NCBI GenBank assembly: GCA_012032215.1
Contig: JAAURO010000005.1
Span: forward strand, 1-17,590
Direction of reading: 5' to 3'
DNA: 17,590 nt
DNA from: Limnobacter sp.
GTDB taxonomy: Bacteria; Pseudomonadota; Gammaproteobacteria; Burkholderiales; Burkholderiaceae_B
Below are positions 1 to 9,299 of this stretch, piece after piece. Positions within the stretch are counted from its first letter, which is position 1; each line of letters opens with the position of its first letter. The notes beneath the pieces are model-generated. The model was not told where the DNA came from. It worked only from the letters and a program-made list of their open reading frames with translations, and did not search any database. A program made the translations under genes and the position numbers.

Positions 1-684
1 AACGGCGCAGCCAGCCTGGGTGATTTTGTGTGTGGGGCCAATGAGTTAGGGTTTCACTTGAAGGGCGTCAACTGGGAGCGCGATCTCCCATTGCCCGAAG
101 TGGCAGATGTGCGCAATGTGGTTGAAGGCGATCCGTCGCCCTGTGGCAAAGGCACCTTGTCTATTTGTCGGGGCATAGAAGTGGGGCACGTGTTTTATCT
201 GGGCACTAAATACTCAGAAGCACTGAATGCCACTTTTCTCGACGAAAACGGCAAACCCGCCACCATTGAAATGGGTTGCTATGGCATTGGCATTACCCGC
301 ATTCTGGGCGCTGCCATTGAGCAAAACCACGACGAACGAGGCATGATTTGGCCCGTTTCCCTAGCGCCCTTTGAGGTGGTGTTGTGCCCGATTGGTTACA
401 AAAAATCTGAAGCAGTGCGCCTGGCGGCCGATGAACTGTACAGCACACTGGGCGCTGCGGGCGTGGATGTGGTGCTCGACGACCGCGATGAGCGACCCGG
501 TGTGATGTTTGCCGACTGGGAACTGCTGGGGGTGCCGCTGCGTGTCACTTTGGGCGAACGTGGTCTGAAAAACGGTCAGGTTGAATTTCAATCGCGCGAT
601 GGCACTTTGGAAAAACAAGACATTTCCGTGCAAGGCATTGTCGGGCAGGTTGTTCAAGAACTGGAGAAACGCAAGCGTGTGTAG
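1..684 (+). CDS. proS: Prolyl-tRNA synthetase, C-terminal part (5' end outside window)
   Basis: Reads open from base 1 to TAG at 682-684, giving about 227 residues. ProRS charges tRNA-Pro with proline in the cytoplasm. The visible part holds the end of the editing (INS) domain, then the class II motif 3 region ([18 protein letters not shown], about residues 91-108), with the Gly-rich stretch and Arg expected for ATP binding. A WP.SLAPFEV junction leads into the C-terminal anticodon-binding domain (VLCPIGY onward), which contains [20 protein letters not shown]. This is the bacterial-type (E. coli-like) ProRS with the insertion domain. The stop overlaps the predicted GTG start of the next gene, so the two are probably co-transcribed. 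The reading frame is intact in this part. Identification is firm; only the 3' portion is in the window. Confidence 0.96.
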   Translation, partial: NGAASLGDFVCGANELGFHLKGVNWERDLPLPEVADVRNVVEGDPSPCGKGTLSICRGIEVGHVFYLGTKYSEALNATFLDENGKPATIEMGCYGIGITRILGAAIEQNHDERGMIWPVSLAPFEVVLCPIGYKKSEAVRLAADELYSTLGAAGVDVVLDDRDERPGVMFADWELLGVPLRVTLGERGLKNGQVEFQSRDGTLEKQDISVQGIVGQVVQELEKRKRV

Positions 685-1666
685 TGGTGCAATCAACAAA
701 CAGCAAAAACACCTGTTAAAAGCCAAGGCCCTGCGTGAAAGGCATGGTTTCAGGCCACGCCTGGCTGCATGGTTGAGTGGGGCGGTTCTGGTGGCCAGTG
801 GTTCTTTGGCATGGGCCAGCCCCCAGTACGAGCCCATGTCTGAGCAAGTTCGCCTGGCTTTGCTGAGTGCTCTTCAAGAGCAGCACTCGGTGAGCCCGAT
901 TTTCGATTCACCCGAGCAACGTATCGACTGGTTAAGCACCATGTCCAGGCGCTTGGCCAAGCGCATTCCGGATTTCTCAACCCGTTACCAGCTCATTAAA
1001 ACCGTGCGCTACGAGGCCCAGCGTGCCGGGCTCGACCCGCAAATGGTGTTTGGTCTGATTGAAGTAGAAAGCAATTTTCAGCCCAAGGTGGTGAGTTCTG
1101 CCGGGGCGATTGGCCTGATGCAAATCATGCCGTTCTGGACCAATGTGCTGTCCAGTGGCGACAAAGCCGAATTACTCAAGCCCGCTGTCAATATCCGTTA
1201 TGGTTGCCTTATTCTTAAGCACTACCTTGAACTGGAAAATGGCAATCTTGAGCGCGCCTTGGCGCGTTACAACGGCAGCCTGGGCAGCACCAGATACCCC
1301 GATAAAGTGTATGCAAGCTGGAAGCAAAACTGGCCTTACCACCAGCCTGCGCAAGTGGCCAGCAAAGCTTTTGAACGCCGTGTCACTGCGCGCAACAATC
1401 CCGTGGAAGTGGCTGTAATTGCCAAGCCTGCTCAAAAGCCCACCCAGCAGATCGCTCAGGCAGCCGCAGCTCGTGTTGAGCCGCCAGTCGGGGCTGCTCC
1501 CAGGCGCAAAGTGCCTGCCGCTGTGGCTGCCGAGGTGTTGGCCCAGGCCGATCCCACTCCGGAGGTGCCTGCACGCATGGTGGCCCTGCGCCGCTACCCC
1601 ACCATTCCTGATGCTAAAGATTCAGCCCCGGCACTTACGTTCTCGCCAGGTGGGTTTTTGTTTTAA
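677..1666 (+). CDS. Secreted lytic transglycosylase (SLT/GH23 domain)
   Basis: Predicted murein lytic transglycosylase of 329 aa, cleaving MurNAc-GlcNAc bonds in the periplasm. I chose the GTG at 677 because a GGAG lies about 10 nt upstream, it overlaps the proS stop as coupled genes do, and it puts a signal peptide at the N-terminus. That signal has Arg-rich residues 15-28, a hydrophobic core at 30-45 and likely cleavage after AWA at 47. The SLT domain spans about residues 115-225. It has the catalytic Glu in IEVESNF (Glu131), then [13 protein letters not shown] and [13 protein letters not shown], and ARYNGSLGS near its end. The C-terminal third is Pro/Ala-rich, low complexity and probably disordered. 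The stop TAA at 1664-1666 directly abuts the convergent ffh stop at 1667-1669. The start codon is the uncertain point; longer in-frame starts inside proS exist but would bury the signal peptide. Confidence 0.88.
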   Translation: MCSGAINKQQKHLLKAKALRERHGFRPRLAAWLSGAVLVASGSLAWASPQYEPMSEQVRLALLSALQEQHSVSPIFDSPEQRIDWLSTMSRRLAKRIPDFSTRYQLIKTVRYEAQRAGLDPQMVFGLIEVESNFQPKVVSSAGAIGLMQIMPFWTNVLSSGDKAELLKPAVNIRYGCLILKHYLELENGNLERALARYNGSLGSTRYPDKVYASWKQNWPYHQPAQVASKAFERRVTARNNPVEVAVIAKPAQKPTQQIAQAAAARVEPPVGAAPRRKVPAAVAAEVLAQADPTPEVPARMVALRRYPTIPDAKDSAPALTFSPGGFLF

Positions 1667-3028
1667 TTACAACCCCGGCATGCCGCCCCCCTTACCACCC
1701 ATTTTGCGCATCATTTTGGCCAGGCCGCCTTTTTGCATTTGTTTCATCATGCCGCGCATTTGTTCAAACTGGGTTAGCAGTTTGTTGACTTCCTGCACCT
1801 GAACGCCCGCACCCATGGCTACACGGCGCTTGCGCGAGGCTTTCAGCAGTTCGGGTTTGCTACGTTCTTGGGGGGTCATGGAAAGAATAATCGCTTCGGT
1901 ACGGCGCATTTGCCGCTCTGCCTGGTTGGCGTCTACCTGCTCTGCGCCTTTCAGCATTTGCGCGGGCAGCTTGTCTATCAGCCTTGCAGGCCACCCATTT
2001 TTTTCATTTGCGAAAGCTGACTCAGGAAGTCGGTTAAATCGAAACCCTTGCCACTTTTCAGCTTTTTGGCCAGTTTGTGGGCCTCTTGTTCATCAAAGCC
2101 TTTGCGGGCTTCTTCCACCAAAGAAACAATGTCGCCCATGCCCAAAATGCGCCCCGCTATCCGGTCGGGGTGAAAAGTTTCCAGGCCGGTGAGTTTTTCG
2201 CCCACGCCCAAAAACTTAATGGGCTTGCCTGTGATGTGGCGCACTGAAAGGGCCGCGCCGCCGCGTGCATCGCCATCCATTTTGGTGAGCACAACGCCGG
2301 TTAAGGGCAGGGCATCGTTGAAGGCTTTGGCGGTGTTGGCGGCATCCTGGCCCAGCATGCCATCGACCACAAACAGGGTTTCTGTGGGATTTACCGCTGC
2401 ATGCAAGGCCTTGATTTCGTTCATCATGGCTTCGTCAATACCTAAGCGGCCGGCGGTATCCAGAATCAACACATCAAAAAACTGGCGTTTGGCGTGCTGC
2501 AGGGCTGCCAGTGCAATGTCTACGGGTTTTTGATCGGCGGTGGATGGAAAAAACTCGGCACCTGCCTGGCCTGATACCGTTTTAAGCTGTTCAATGGCAG
2601 CGGGCCGGTAGACGTCGGCCGATACGGTGAGTACCTTTTTTTTCAGGGTTTCCTTTAAGTATTTTGGCCAGTTTGCCGGTGGTGGTGGTTTTGCCGGCAC
2701 CTTGCAGGCCCGCCATTAAAATCACCACCGGCGGCTGGGCATTCAGCTTTAATGGCTGGGTGGTTTCACCAATCAGTGCAACCAGCTTCTTTTGCACAAT
2801 ACCCACCAGGGTTTGGCCGGGCGTCAGGCTGTTGAGCACGGTTTCGCCCAGCGCTTCTGCCTTTACCGATTGAATGAATTCTTTCACCACGGGTAGGGCC
2901 ACATCGGCTTCAAGAAGCGCCAGACGCACCTCGCGCAGCATTTCCTGGGTGTTGGATTCGGTGATACGGGCTTCGCCCTTGATGTTTTTAACAACACGCG
3001 TTAGCCGATCGGACAGATTCTCAAACAT
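1667..3028 (-). CDS. ffh: Signal recognition particle GTPase Ffh (two single-base frame errors)
   Basis: Ffh binds 4.5S RNA and signal sequences and targets nascent inner-membrane proteins to FtsY. The start [20 protein letters not shown] is at 3026-3028. The N domain is followed by the G domain with P-loop [28 protein letters not shown] and [10 protein letters not shown]. The Met-rich M domain ends in [16 protein letters not shown]. The frame breaks twice. One extra A (T on the plus strand) sits in the run 2662-2665, where ...GKLAK should continue as [18 protein letters not shown]. One base is missing at about 1981, where ...MKKMGGLQG should continue as [14 protein letters not shown]. Correcting both gives 453 aa, the normal length for the family. 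Ffh is essential, so sequence error is much likelier than a real pseudogene. It diverges from ypjD (82-bp gap) and converges on the transglycosylase gene. Confidence 0.95.
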
Positions 3029-3110
3029 GGCAGCTACCTGGTTTTTTGCAGAGTGACGCAAACTTCCAGCAGCCCCGCCGCACGTGGGACGGATGCAGTA
3101 CACTGAAAGC
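3029..3110. promoter_or_regulatory. Divergent intergenic region between ffh and ypjD/ccsA
   Basis: This 82-bp gap separates the divergent starts of ffh (minus) and ypjD (plus), so it must carry at least part of both transcription starts. On the minus strand CAGGTAG lies just upstream of the ffh ATG as a plausible ribosome binding site. On the plus strand only a weak GAAAG precedes the ypjD ATG. I could not pick convincing -35/-10 pairs for either direction. Confidence 0.35.
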
Positions 3111-3944
3111 ATGAATAACCTTCTATTGTACGCGTTGGCGGTGCCCTTGTTTTCTGCTTCCGGTGGATTGGCGGCGCTGCGTGTGTTTGGCAATGGGCAT
3201 TGTCCGGCTTGGCTGGGCAGGGGTTTGGCCGCGCTGGGTTTGTGTTTTGGGGGCCTGGGTTTGTATGGCGTGCTGTTTCAGCCCGATGGCTTGCACTTTG
3301 GTTTTGTAACGGGTCTGATGTGTGTAATGTGGGTGGCATCGCTGGCTGCTTTTGCAGAGGGTTTTGCCGCGCCTGTGGCAGTGCAGGAAATGGTGCTGTT
3401 TCCGCTGTGCGGGCTGGTGTTTTCGCTGCCTTTTTTTGCGCCCCAGGAATCGGTGTTGCCGGTAAGTGGTGCGTGGATGTTCAGGCTGCATTTGGTGGTG
3501 GCCATTGCTGCCTATAGCTTGCTGGGGATTGCTGCCTTGCACGCAGGTATCATGGCCTGGCAAGAAAAAGTATTGCATCGGCCTGCCCACGATTCGGGGA
3601 GGCGGTTTCAGGAGCGGCTGCTCGATCAGCTTCCTTCACTGGTGGCCATGGAATCCACTCTGTTTCGACAGCTGTGGGCCGGGTTTGTGTTGCTCAGCTT
3701 TACGCTGCTTACCGGTGTGGTGTTTGCCGAGCGCTGGTCCGGCCAGGCGCTTGCCTTTGATCACAAAACCGTGTTTGCGGTAGTCTCGTGGGTGTCGTTT
3801 GCCTGTTTGCTGGGCGGACGGCTGCTGGCGGGTTGGCGTGGAAGACAGGCCTTGCGCTGGTGCTTGGGCAGTTATGCCGTGCTGGTGCTGGCGTACTTCG
3901 GTACACAGTTTGTGTTTGAGTTCATTTTAAAGCAAGGTGTGTAA
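3111..3944 (+). CDS. YpjD/CcsA-like cytochrome c assembly family inner-membrane protein
   Basis: A 277-aa polytopic membrane protein of the CcsA/HemX/YpjD type (cytochrome c assembly family). Start chosen at ATG 3111 (MNNLLLYALAVPLF), which begins the first hydrophobic segment; upstream in-frame residues are polar. About eight hydrophobic segments are visible. The two histidines that are conserved as haem ligands in this family appear to be His127 in FRLHLVVAIAAYSLLG and His218 in LAFDHKTVFAV. The WGxxWxWD haem-handling motif of true CcsA/CcmC/CcmF is not seen, so this is better called YpjD-like than the system II synthetase subunit. Location next to ffh and upstream of the PP0621-type gene and ampD is a familiar betaproteobacterial arrangement. 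It ends one base before the next start, so the genes are surely co-transcribed. The exact role is not known from the sequence. Confidence 0.87.
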   Translation: MNNLLLYALAVPLFSASGGLAALRVFGNGHCPAWLGRGLAALGLCFGGLGLYGVLFQPDGLHFGFVTGLMCVMWVASLAAFAEGFAAPVAVQEMVLFPLCGLVFSLPFFAPQESVLPVSGAWMFRLHLVVAIAAYSLLGIAALHAGIMAWQEKVLHRPAHDSGRRFQERLLDQLPSLVAMESTLFRQLWAGFVLLSFTLLTGVVFAERWSGQALAFDHKTVFAVVSWVSFACLLGGRLLAGWRGRQALRWCLGSYAVLVLAYFGTQFVFEFILKQGV

Positions 3945-3945
3945 C

Positions 3946-4191
3946 ATGGGTCGCCTTCTTTTTTTCGCGCTGTTGGCGGGGGTGTTGTGGTTGCTGTTCA
4001 AACGCTGGAAATCCCGAGCCGGGTTTGCAAATACCACGCCTGAATCGCAACTGCCCAAAGTAGAGCAGACTATTTATCCCTGCCGCTTGTGCGGTGCGTA
4101 TTCTCCGCTTTCAGCCGGGGTTATGCTGCAAGGGCGCTTCTATTGCAACGCTCACCACGCCAAGGCGGCAGGGGAACGGGTGAAAGTGTAA
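3946..4191 (+). CDS. PP0621-family small membrane-anchored zinc-ribbon-like protein
   Basis: A short protein of 81 aa. Start chosen at ATG 3946 with AAGG 8-9 nt upstream. Residues 1-17 (MGRLLFFALLAGVLWLLF) form one hydrophobic segment followed by KRWKSR, so the protein is probably anchored in the inner membrane with the rest in the cytoplasm. The C-terminal half holds a CRLCGAY motif (C-x2-C) and later FYCNAHH (C-x2-H/H), a likely metal-binding knuckle. Its stop TAA shares one A with the ampD ATG (TAATG), implying translational coupling. Proteins like this are typical between ypjD and ampD in Burkholderiales. Function is unknown; I do not infer one beyond metal binding. Confidence 0.83.
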   Translation: MGRLLFFALLAGVLWLLFKRWKSRAGFANTTPESQLPKVEQTIYPCRLCGAYSPLSAGVMLQGRFYCNAHHAKAAGERVKV

Positions 4192-4739
4192 TGGGTAAGT
4201 CTGATTGGCTAGGTCTGCCCGGCTTGCAGGTGGTGCCCAGTCCCAATTTCAATGAGCGCCCCACGGGTTTGGCCATCGATAGCCTGGTGATTCACTGCAT
4301 AAGCCTGCCCGAGCGTGCCACCAGTGCTGCCGCCCCCTTGGCCTTGTTTCAAAACCGGCTTGATTACACCGCTCACCCCGAGTTTACGCAGCTTGCCGGG
4401 CTGAAGGTTTCCAGCCATTTTGTGATAGACCGACAGGGGCAGGTGCATCAGTGTGTGCCGTGCAATAAGCGGGCTTGGCATGCTGGTCAAAGCGCTGCCA
4501 TGGGGCGCAGCAATTTCAACGATTTTTCGATTGGCATCGAACTGGTGGGCGATGTGTATACCCCCTTTAGTTGTCCACAAATGGCAGCACTTTACCCGTT
4601 AATAAAACAGCTCAAGGCAAGTTATCCACTGAAATTTGCGTTCGCCCATTCCGAGATTGCCCCCACCCGAAAAACCGATCCTGGCCCCTTCTTCGAGTGG
4701 CATTTAATCCGAAAACCAAACACTTACCGCCTGCTCTGA
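4191..4739 (+). CDS. ampD: 1,6-anhydro-N-acetylmuramyl-L-alanine amidase AmpD
   Basis: AmpD is the cytoplasmic zinc amidase of peptidoglycan recycling. It removes the stem peptide from 1,6-anhydroMurNAc-peptides, and so often sets the inducer level for AmpR-type beta-lactamase control. The protein is 182 aa from ATG 4191, which overlaps the upstream stop by one base. Family features in order: LVIHCISLP with zinc ligand His35; VSSHFVIDRQGQVHQCVP; KRAWHAG; NDFSIGIELVGD; then AHSEIAPTRKTDPGP with His153 and Asp163 as the remaining zinc ligands. Length and motifs match the family. Two DnaA-box-like sequences lie inside its 3' end. No ampR or beta-lactamase gene is in view, so a recycling role is the safe reading. 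Confidence 0.95.
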   Translation: MGKSDWLGLPGLQVVPSPNFNERPTGLAIDSLVIHCISLPERATSAAAPLALFQNRLDYTAHPEFTQLAGLKVSSHFVIDRQGQVHQCVPCNKRAWHAGQSAAMGRSNFNDFSIGIELVGDVYTPFSCPQMAALYPLIKQLKASYPLKFAFAHSEIAPTRKTDPGPFFEWHLIRKPNTYRLL

Positions 4740-4828
4740 AAAACAGTTCTTTCCTGGTTGGAAAAGTTGTCCACAGCTTGTCCCCACCTTGTGCACTGTG
4801 CACAACTCTGTGGGTAAATTGTGGAAAA
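4571..4828. promoter_or_regulatory. Cluster of DnaA-box-like sites upstream of nrdA
   Basis: Several near matches to the DnaA box TTATNCACA crowd this stretch: TTGTCCACA at 4571-4579, TTATCCACT at 4622-4630, TTGTCCACA at 4767-4775, TTGTCCCCA at 4778-4786, and TGTGGGTAA at 4809-4817 (reverse complement TTACCCACA). A weak TTGTGGAAA starts at 4819. A small palindromic repeat GTGCACTGTGCAC lies at 4791-4803. DnaA is known to regulate nrdAB in E. coli through boxes in its promoter region, so this is probably a DnaA-responsive control region. An origin of replication is less likely because no dnaA, gidA or parAB neighbours are present. Confidence 0.55.
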
Positions 4829-4854
4829 AAATCAGTTGTTTTTTACTGGGCGAA

Positions 4855-4901
4855 CCACTACAATTTGTTTAACAGGGCGAAACAAACACAATATATGGTA
4901 T
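4855..4901 (+). promoter_or_regulatory. Tandem NrdR boxes and probable nrdAB promoter
   Basis: ACACAATATATGGTAT at 4886-4901 matches the NrdR consensus acaCwAtATaTwGtgt at 14 of 16 positions. A weaker copy CCACTACAATTTGTTT at 4855-4870 matches at 11 of 16. Their starts are 31 bp apart, the three-helical-turn spacing typical of NrdR box pairs. A possible sigma70 promoter overlaps them: TTGTTT at 4865-4870 and CACAAT at 4887-4892, with a 16-bp spacer. NrdR, an ATP-cone repressor, would sit directly on this promoter and repress nrdAB when dNTPs are plentiful. The nrdA start lies about 100 nt downstream; AGGGAGAAA just before ATG 5003 is the ribosome binding site. Confidence 0.7.
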
Positions 4902-5002
4902 TTCAGCGGGTGCAGTCACAAGCCCCGGCACCAAGCCCTCTCATGAAGCCATTCAGGGCTGTTTCGTAATAAACAACACGTATTTCGCAGGGAGAAACGC
5001 GC

Positions 5003-7968
5003 ATGCAAACTGGTCAAGAAACCGTTGATATTGCTGAATCTGCACCTTTTTCAGCCAGCCCAGACCAACCCTCTGCCCATGTAAAAACAACCCGTACGCC
5101 ATTTACAAGGTCATTCGCCGCAATGGGTCGGTGGTGGGTTTCGAGCCGGGTAAAGTCAACATTGCGATGACCAAAGCGTTTCTGGCGGTAGCCGGGGGGC
5201 AGGGCGCCGCTTCTGCGCGTGTACGCAGCGTGGTGGAACAACTCACGGCAGCCGTTGTGGATGCCTTGGCACGCCGCCAGCCCTCGGGTGGCATTTTTCA
5301 CATTGAAGACATTCAGGATCAGGTGGAGCTGGCGCTTATGCGCTCTGGCGAGCACGATGTGGCTCGCGCTTACGTGTTGTACCGTGAACGCCGCGCCCAG
5401 GAGCGCGCCCAGCAGCAGGTGGAAAAAGCCGAGCAGCACGCACTGAATGTGACCGATGGCCAGGTGGTTCGCCCGCTTGATGTAGAAAGCCTGAAAGCCC
5501 TGATTGAAGCTGCAGCCGTTAATCTGCAAAACATCAACACCGGGCACCTCCTGAAAGAAACCCTGAAAAACCTGTACGACGGGGTGAGCGTGGCTGAGGT
5601 CTACAAGTCTGCCGTGCTGGCCGCCCGTGCCATGATTGAAACCGAGCCTGACTACACCTATGTAACTTCACGCCTGCTGCTGCACACGATTCGCAAGGAA
5701 ATTGTGGGCCGTGAAATTGCGCAGGACGACATGAAAACCGCCTACCCCGATTACTTCGGCACATTCATTAAACAAGGTGTGGAAGCTGGTCTGCTCGACA
5801 ACAGGCTGCTGCAGTTCAATCTTAAAAAACTGGGCAAAGCCCTGAAATACGAACGCGATTTACAGTTTGATTATTTGGGTCTGCAAACCCTGTACGACCG
5901 TTATTTCCTGCACATTGATGGCACCCGTATTGAAATGCCCCAGGCGTTTTACATGCGTGTGGCCATGGGCCTCGCCCTCAACGAAATTGACCGCGAGGCG
6001 CGCGCCATCGAATTTTACGAAGTGCTGTCCACCTTCCACTTCATGAGCTCTACGCCTACGCTGTTTAACAGCGGCACCATTCGCTCTCAGTTGTCTTCGT
6101 GCTACCTCACCACCATTGGCGATGACCTCGATGGTATTTACGAAGGCATCAAAGAAAATGCGCTACTTTCCAAGTTTGCGGGCGGCTTGGGCAACGACTG
6201 GACACCCGTGCGCGCACTGGGCAGCCACATTAAAGGCACCAATGGCAAATCGCAAGGCGTGGTGCCTTTCCTGAAAGTGGTCAACGACACCGCGGTGGCC
6301 GTTAATCAGGGCGGCAAACGCAAGGGAGCCGTGTGTGCCTATCTGGAAACCTGGCACCTGGATATCGAAGAGTTTCTGGAATTGCGCAAAAACACCGGCG
6401 ACGACCGCCGCCGCACCCACGACATGAACACCGCCAACTGGGTGCCTGATTTGTTCATGAAGCGCGTGCTGGAAGAGGGCGAGTGGACGCTGTTCTCGCC
6501 TTCCGATTGCTCCGATTTGCACGATTTGTACGGCCAGGCTTTTGAAAAAGCCTACGTGGCTTACGAAGAAAAAGCGCGCCGTGGCGAAATCAAGCTGTTT
6601 AAAACCGTGTCTGCCGATAAATTGTGGAAAAAACTGTTGTCCATGTTGTTTGAAACAGGTCACCCTTGGATCACCTTCAAAGACCCCTGCAACATTCGCA
6701 GCCCCCAGCAGCACGTGGGCGTGGTGCATTCATCAAACCTGTGCACAGAAATTACCCTGAACACCGACGACAACGAAATTGCCGTGTGCAACCTGGGTTC
6801 GGTCAATTTGCCCAAGCATTTAATGCGCACCGACGATGGCGCGTGGGTGGTTGATCACAAAAAGCTGCAAACCACCATTCGCACCGCCATGCGCATGCTC
6901 GATAACGTCATCGACATCAACTACTACGCCGTGGCCAAAGCCCGCAACTCCAACGTGCGTCACCGCCCGGTAGGATTGGGCATGATGGGTTTTCAGGATG
7001 CGCTGCACCTGATGCGCAAGCCCTATGCCTCGCGCGAAGCGGTGGAATTTGCCGATGAGTCCATGGAAGCCATTTGCTACTACGCGTACTCGGCTTCTAC
7101 CGAACTGGCCAAAGAACGGGGTGCGTACAGTTCGTTCAGAGGTTCGCTGTGGGATCAGGGCATTTTGCCACTGGATTCACTCAAGCTGCTGGAAGAGCAA
7201 CGTGGTGGTCATGTGGAAGTAGACACCACCGAACGGCTCGACTGGAATGCCCTGCGTTCGCGCATTCTCAAACATGGCATGCGCAATTCCAACTGTGTGG
7301 CCATTGCGCCCACGGCCACCATTTCCAACATTATTGGTGTATCGGCTTCTATCGAGCCTACGTTCCAGAACCTGTACGTGAAGTCGAATCTTTCTGGCGA
7401 ATTCACGATTGTGAACGAGTACCTGGTACGCGATCTCAAGGCGCTGGATCTCTGGGATGAAGTCATGATTTCCGACCTGAAGTACTTCGACGGATCGGTC
7501 ATGAAAATAGACCGCATTCCCGAGTACCTCAAACGCCTGTATGCCACCGCCTTTGAAATGGACCCACGCTGGTTGGTAGAGGCCGCAGCGCGCCGCCAAA
7601 AATGGATAGACCAGGCTCAAAGCCTGAACATTTACATGGCTGGGGTGTCCGGTAAAAAACTCCACGACACCTACACCCTAGCCTGGAAGCGCGGCCTGAA
7701 AACCACCTATTACCTGCGCACCATAGGTGCAACCCACGCAGAAAAATCCACCCTGAGTGGTGGCGAATTGAACTCTGTGTCTTCGGGCACAGAAGGCTCG
7801 TCTTTTAGGGCTGGCGGTACCGGGCAATCTGGTATGGCTGGTGGCTCTGCCGCAAACGCTGATTCGGCCAGCGCTTTTGCAGCACCCACCATGCCAGAAC
7901 CGGAGGGCAAGGCCTGTATGATGCGTCCCGGCGACCCCGGTTTTGATGAATGCGAGGCCTGCCAGTAA
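5003..7968 (+). CDS. nrdA: Class Ia ribonucleoside-diphosphate reductase, alpha subunit (one frame error near 5091)
   Basis: The large subunit of aerobic ribonucleotide reductase, which reduces NDPs to dNDPs with the radical supplied by NrdB. Start at ATG 5003 with a strong AGGGAGAAA upstream. The frame breaks at CCC 5091-5093; adding one C restores YAIYKVIRRNGSVVGFEPGK, the start of the N-terminal ATP-cone, and yields 988 aa. Visible residues (corrected numbering): substrate-reducing Cys367 in SSCYLTT; Asn579, Cys581 and Glu583 in NLCTEITL; partner Cys596 in AVCNLGS; the radical-transfer pair Tyr903-Tyr904 in TTYYLRT; and the C-terminal swivelling pair Cys984/Cys987 in ECEACQ. The stretch before the tail, about residues 915-965, is Gly/Ser/Ala-rich and flexible. 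Preceded by NrdR and DnaA sites; nrdB follows after 120 nt. If only the uninterrupted frame from about 5131 were used, part of the ATP cone would be lost. Confidence 0.96.
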
Positions 7969-8009
7969 AATGCACACGGTGGCAACACAATGGCCCCGGT
8001 TGCATAATT

Positions 8010-8038
8010 CAGGTTTACAAGCCCGGCTTGTAAACCTG
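8010..8038. repeat. Perfect 14-bp inverted repeat between nrdA and nrdB
   Basis: CAGGTTTACAAGCC at 8010-8023 is followed by a single C and then the exact reverse complement GGCTTGTAAACCTG at 8025-8038. In RNA this would fold as a stem of about 12-13 pairs with a tiny loop, and no U-run follows. It could be an mRNA stabiliser or processing hairpin setting the NrdA:NrdB ratio, a partial attenuator, or a protein-binding palindrome. A second small hairpin, AGAC-TCCG-GTCT at 8055-8066, is followed by TGTTTTCT and looks slightly more like an attenuator. The nrdB ribosome binding site TAAGGAG follows. Confidence 0.75.
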
Positions 8039-8088
8039 GTGAATGAATACACCCAGACTCCGGTCTTGTTTTCTAAGGAGCGAATACT

Positions 8089-9299
8089 ATGTTGACTTGG
8101 GACGACGATTTTGACGCAGCCATGGGCGCAGACAAAACAGCCCCACGGGCCGCGGCACAAGCAGCCGAGCCTGCTGCCCCCTTTCATGCCAGCAAGCCCA
8201 GCCTGTACCAAAAGGCGGTGCAATCCACTAAGTTGAACAAAACCAGCAAACCCGCTGCACCCACACCGGCCGAAGGCGCAGCGCAGCGCGTAAACGCCGC
8301 AGACAAGCGCGTGATTAATGGTCAAACCGACGTCAACCAGCTTGTGCCCTTTAAATACAAATGGGCCTGGGAAAAATACCTCAGCCAGTGTGCCAACCAC
8401 TGGATGCCGCAAGAAATCAACATGGACCGCGACATCGCCTTGTGGAAAGACCCCAACGGCTTGTCTGACGACGAGCGCCGCATTGTAAAACGCAATCTGG
8501 GCTTTTTTGTAACGGCAGATTCGCTGGCTGCCAACAACATTGTGCTGGGCACCTACCGCCACATTACCGCGCCCGAATGCCGCCAGTTTTTGCTACGCCA
8601 GGCATTTGATGAAGCCATTCACACCCACGCCTACCAATACATTGTGGAAAGCCTGGGCATTCCCGAAGCAGAAACCTTCAACGCCTACAACGAAATACCC
8701 AGCATTAAAGCCAAAGACGATTTTTTAATTCCGTTTATAGAGGTGCTCACCGACCCCAACTTTACAACCGGCACGCCAGAAGCCGACCAAACCTTGCTGA
8801 AATCGCTCATTGCCTTTGCCTGCATTATGGAAGGCATGTTTTTTACGTGGGCTTTGTGCAAATTTTGGCTTTGGGCCGCCAAAACAAAATGATTGGCGCT
8901 GCCGAACAATTTCAGTACATTTTGCGCGACGAATCCGCCCACTGCACCTTCGGCATTGATCTGATTAACACCGTGAAGCTGGAAAACTCCCATCTGTGGA
9001 CTTCAGAACTGAAAGAAGAAATCAAGGACATGTTTAAAAAGGCCGTGCAACTGGAACACGCTTACGCCATCGACACCATGCCCCGCGGTGTGCTGGGCCT
9101 CAATGCCCAGCAGTTCATGGAATACATGAAATTTATCTGCAACCGCCGCTCCAACCAAATTGGCCTGGGCACGCTGTACGAGGGGGCTACCAACCCCTTT
9201 CCGTGGATGTCTGAGATGATGGACTTGAAAAAAGAAACCAACTTTTTTGAAAGAAGGGTGACGGAGTATCAAACCGGTGGGGCGTTGAATTGGGATTGA
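8089..9299 (+). CDS. nrdB: Class Ia ribonucleoside-diphosphate reductase, beta subunit (one frame error near 8839)
   Basis: The small subunit that houses the diiron centre and tyrosyl radical. ATG 8089 has TAAGGAG about 9 nt upstream. The first ~80 residues are an Ala/Pro/Lys-rich extension; the ferritin-like core then starts around [10 protein letters not shown]. Diiron ligands and radical site can be read: Asp144 in TADSLAANN; Glu175, His178 and radical Tyr182 in [12 protein letters not shown]; Glu248 in MEGMFF; Glu282 and His285 in RDESAH (corrected numbering). The frame breaks in the T-run 8839-8844: six T's give ...[11 protein letters not shown] and a stop, whereas seven give [25 protein letters not shown], the expected sequence. 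With one T added the protein is 403 aa and complete. Presence of the radical Tyr marks it as class Ia. Sequence error is the likely cause of the break. Confidence 0.96.

Noticed and set aside
581..676. Longer N-terminus for the lytic transglycosylase starting inside proS
   Set aside because: It would bury the signal peptide and overlap proS by about 100 bp; the GTG at 677 with GGAG upstream fits better.
4571..4901. Possible chromosomal origin because of DnaA boxes and an AT-rich stretch
   Set aside because: No dnaA/dnaN, gidA/parAB or rpmH neighbours, and the sites are better explained by nrdAB regulation.
4934..4960. Hairpin AGCCCT...AGGGCT in the nrdA leader as a terminator or attenuator
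   Set aside because: Only a 6-bp stem with a 15-nt loop and no T-run after it; likely chance.
7678..8562. Minus-strand open frame of 294 codons spanning the nrdA end, the gap and the nrdB start
   Set aside because: Opposite to two certain genes, Cys/Gly/His-rich without motif, and crosses the palindrome; a codon-bias shadow.
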